A stretch of 62,884 nt of DNA from Pseudomonadota bacterium (GTDB taxonomy: Bacteria > Pseudomonadota > Gammaproteobacteria > Burkholderiales > Burkholderiaceae_C), in contig CAUJHQ010000167.1 in NCBI GenBank assembly GCA_963204815.1, positions 1-62,884 on the forward strand. Reading direction: 5' to 3'. The notes under the pieces are model-generated. The model was given only the letters and a program-made list of their open reading frames with translations. It was not told the origin of the DNA and searched no databases. Of this stretch, positions 62,437 through 62,884 are shown piece after piece. Numbering within the stretch: the first letter of the stretch is position 1; the number at the start of each line of letters is the position of its first letter. A program made the translations under genes and the position numbers.

Positions 62437-62884
62437 ATGAAACACCGCGTCTTCGTCGACGGCCAGGAAGGCACCACCGGTCTGCGCATCCATGAGGTGC
62501 TGGCGGCCCGGCCTGATATTGAACTGCTGCGCATCGACCCCGAGCGCCGCAAGGATCCGGCCGAGCGCGCCCGATTGCTCAACGCTGCCGACGTCGCCTT
62601 TCTGTGCCTGCCCGACGCCGCCGCGCGCGAAGCAGCCTTCCTCGTCACCAGTGAGCGTACCTGCCTGATCGACGCCAGCACCGCCCACCGCACGCAGGCC
62701 GGCTGGGCCTACGGGCTGCCGGAGCTGACGCCCGGCCAGCGCGAGGCGCTGCGCCGAAGCAAGCGCATCGCCAACCCGGGCTGCCATGCGAGCGCGTTTA
62801 TCCTCCTGGTTCGTCCTCTGGTGGATGCCGGCCTGGTGCCGTCAAACACGCCAGTGAGCGCCCACTCATTGACAGGATACTCGG
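62437..62884 (+). CDS. argC: N-acetyl-gamma-glutamyl-phosphate reductase, type 2, 5' part
   Basis: 149 codons are visible before the window ends; the family length is near 310. It makes N-acetylglutamate semialdehyde in arginine synthesis. [20 protein letters not shown] is the type 2 N-terminus. [14 protein letters not shown] and [10 protein letters not shown] follow, and NPGCHASAF holds the catalytic Cys116. The ATG at 62437 follows GAGGGG. Codon use turns less GC-biased through the visible part (for example ATT, TTT, GTT, TCA, ACA, GGA), unlike all neighbours. No other arg gene lies near. Confidence 0.93.
   Translation, partial: MKHRVFVDGQEGTTGLRIHEVLAARPDIELLRIDPERRKDPAERARLLNAADVAFLCLPDAAAREAAFLVTSERTCLIDASTAHRTQAGWAYGLPELTPGQREALRRSKRIANPGCHASAFILLVRPLVDAGLVPSNTPVSAHSLTGYS

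Overview
This window comes from the chromosome of a high-GC Gram-negative bacterium. I place it in the Betaproteobacteria, order Burkholderiales (Rubrivivax/Leptothrix/Ideonella-like). The reasons are the very strong G/C third-position bias, protein families typical of that order, the yggS/pilT/cNMP-binding/pilU block, and the rsmI/yraN/diaA/dolP block. This is an inference; no rRNA or other marker gene lies in the window. I saw no tRNA, rRNA, CRISPR array, insertion sequence or phage gene.

Layout. 1-2276: the 3' part of prfC, then ubiA. 2474-3508: a Gly/Pro-rich lipoprotein of unknown function. 3566-21809: a self-contained beta-1,3-glucan (laminarin-type) utilisation locus. It holds a triplicated carbohydrate-binding surface lipoprotein, a GH81 endoglucanase, an outer-membrane porin, a GH17 lipoprotein, and a nine-gene operon (solute-binding protein, two permeases, GH1, ATPase, GH16, GH17, GH17, GH16) next to a LacI-family regulator gene. 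21875-26553: proC, gdhA, a TctC-type binding protein, cnoX and an Lrp-type regulator. 26585-31479: a membrane GGDEF-EAL protein and a subtilase ending in nine tandem VVMSE units. 31689-36122: yggS, then pilT, a cNMP-binding protein and pilU, then a beta-hydroxyacid dehydrogenase. 36139-38662: dolP, diaA and yraN diverging from rsmI. 38670-43253: a small secreted protein, tldD, threonine ammonia-lyase and a beta-helix protein. 43330-44611: a Phe-rich leader peptide, a terminator and DAHP synthase. 44583-48782: a Ser/Thr kinase, a lipoprotein and an ECF-like sigma factor. 48954-54618: an EF-hand protein, a metalloprotease/propeller/barrel protein, a cobalamin adenosyltransferase, a small protein and a D-lactate dehydrogenase-type flavoprotein. 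54628-59401: the prkA-yeaH-spoVR stress operon. 59756-62884: an MFS carrier, parB, an RBBP9-type hydrolase and the start of argC.

The most informative feature is the glucan locus. Four identical 14-bp palindromes, TGAAAGCGCTTTCA, lie at 5723, 8115, 8229 and 20661, one in front of each transcription unit. At three of them the palindrome starts 1-2 nt after a recognisable -10 box, so a LacI-type protein bound there would block initiation. The predicted flow is as follows. GH81 and the lipoprotein GH16 and GH17 cut the polymer outside the cytoplasm while the three-module lipoprotein holds it. Oligosaccharides cross the porin and then the ABC importer. Cytoplasmic GH17, GH17, GH16 and GH1 enzymes finish the job. 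No TonB-dependent receptor or SusD-like protein is present, so this is a porin/ABC solution to a task usually described with SusCD systems.

Other points of note are the phenylalanine-type attenuator in front of DAHP synthase, a sigma-54-type promoter in front of prkA, the subtilase repeat tail, and a DiaA homologue that has lost the usual SIS-domain serines.
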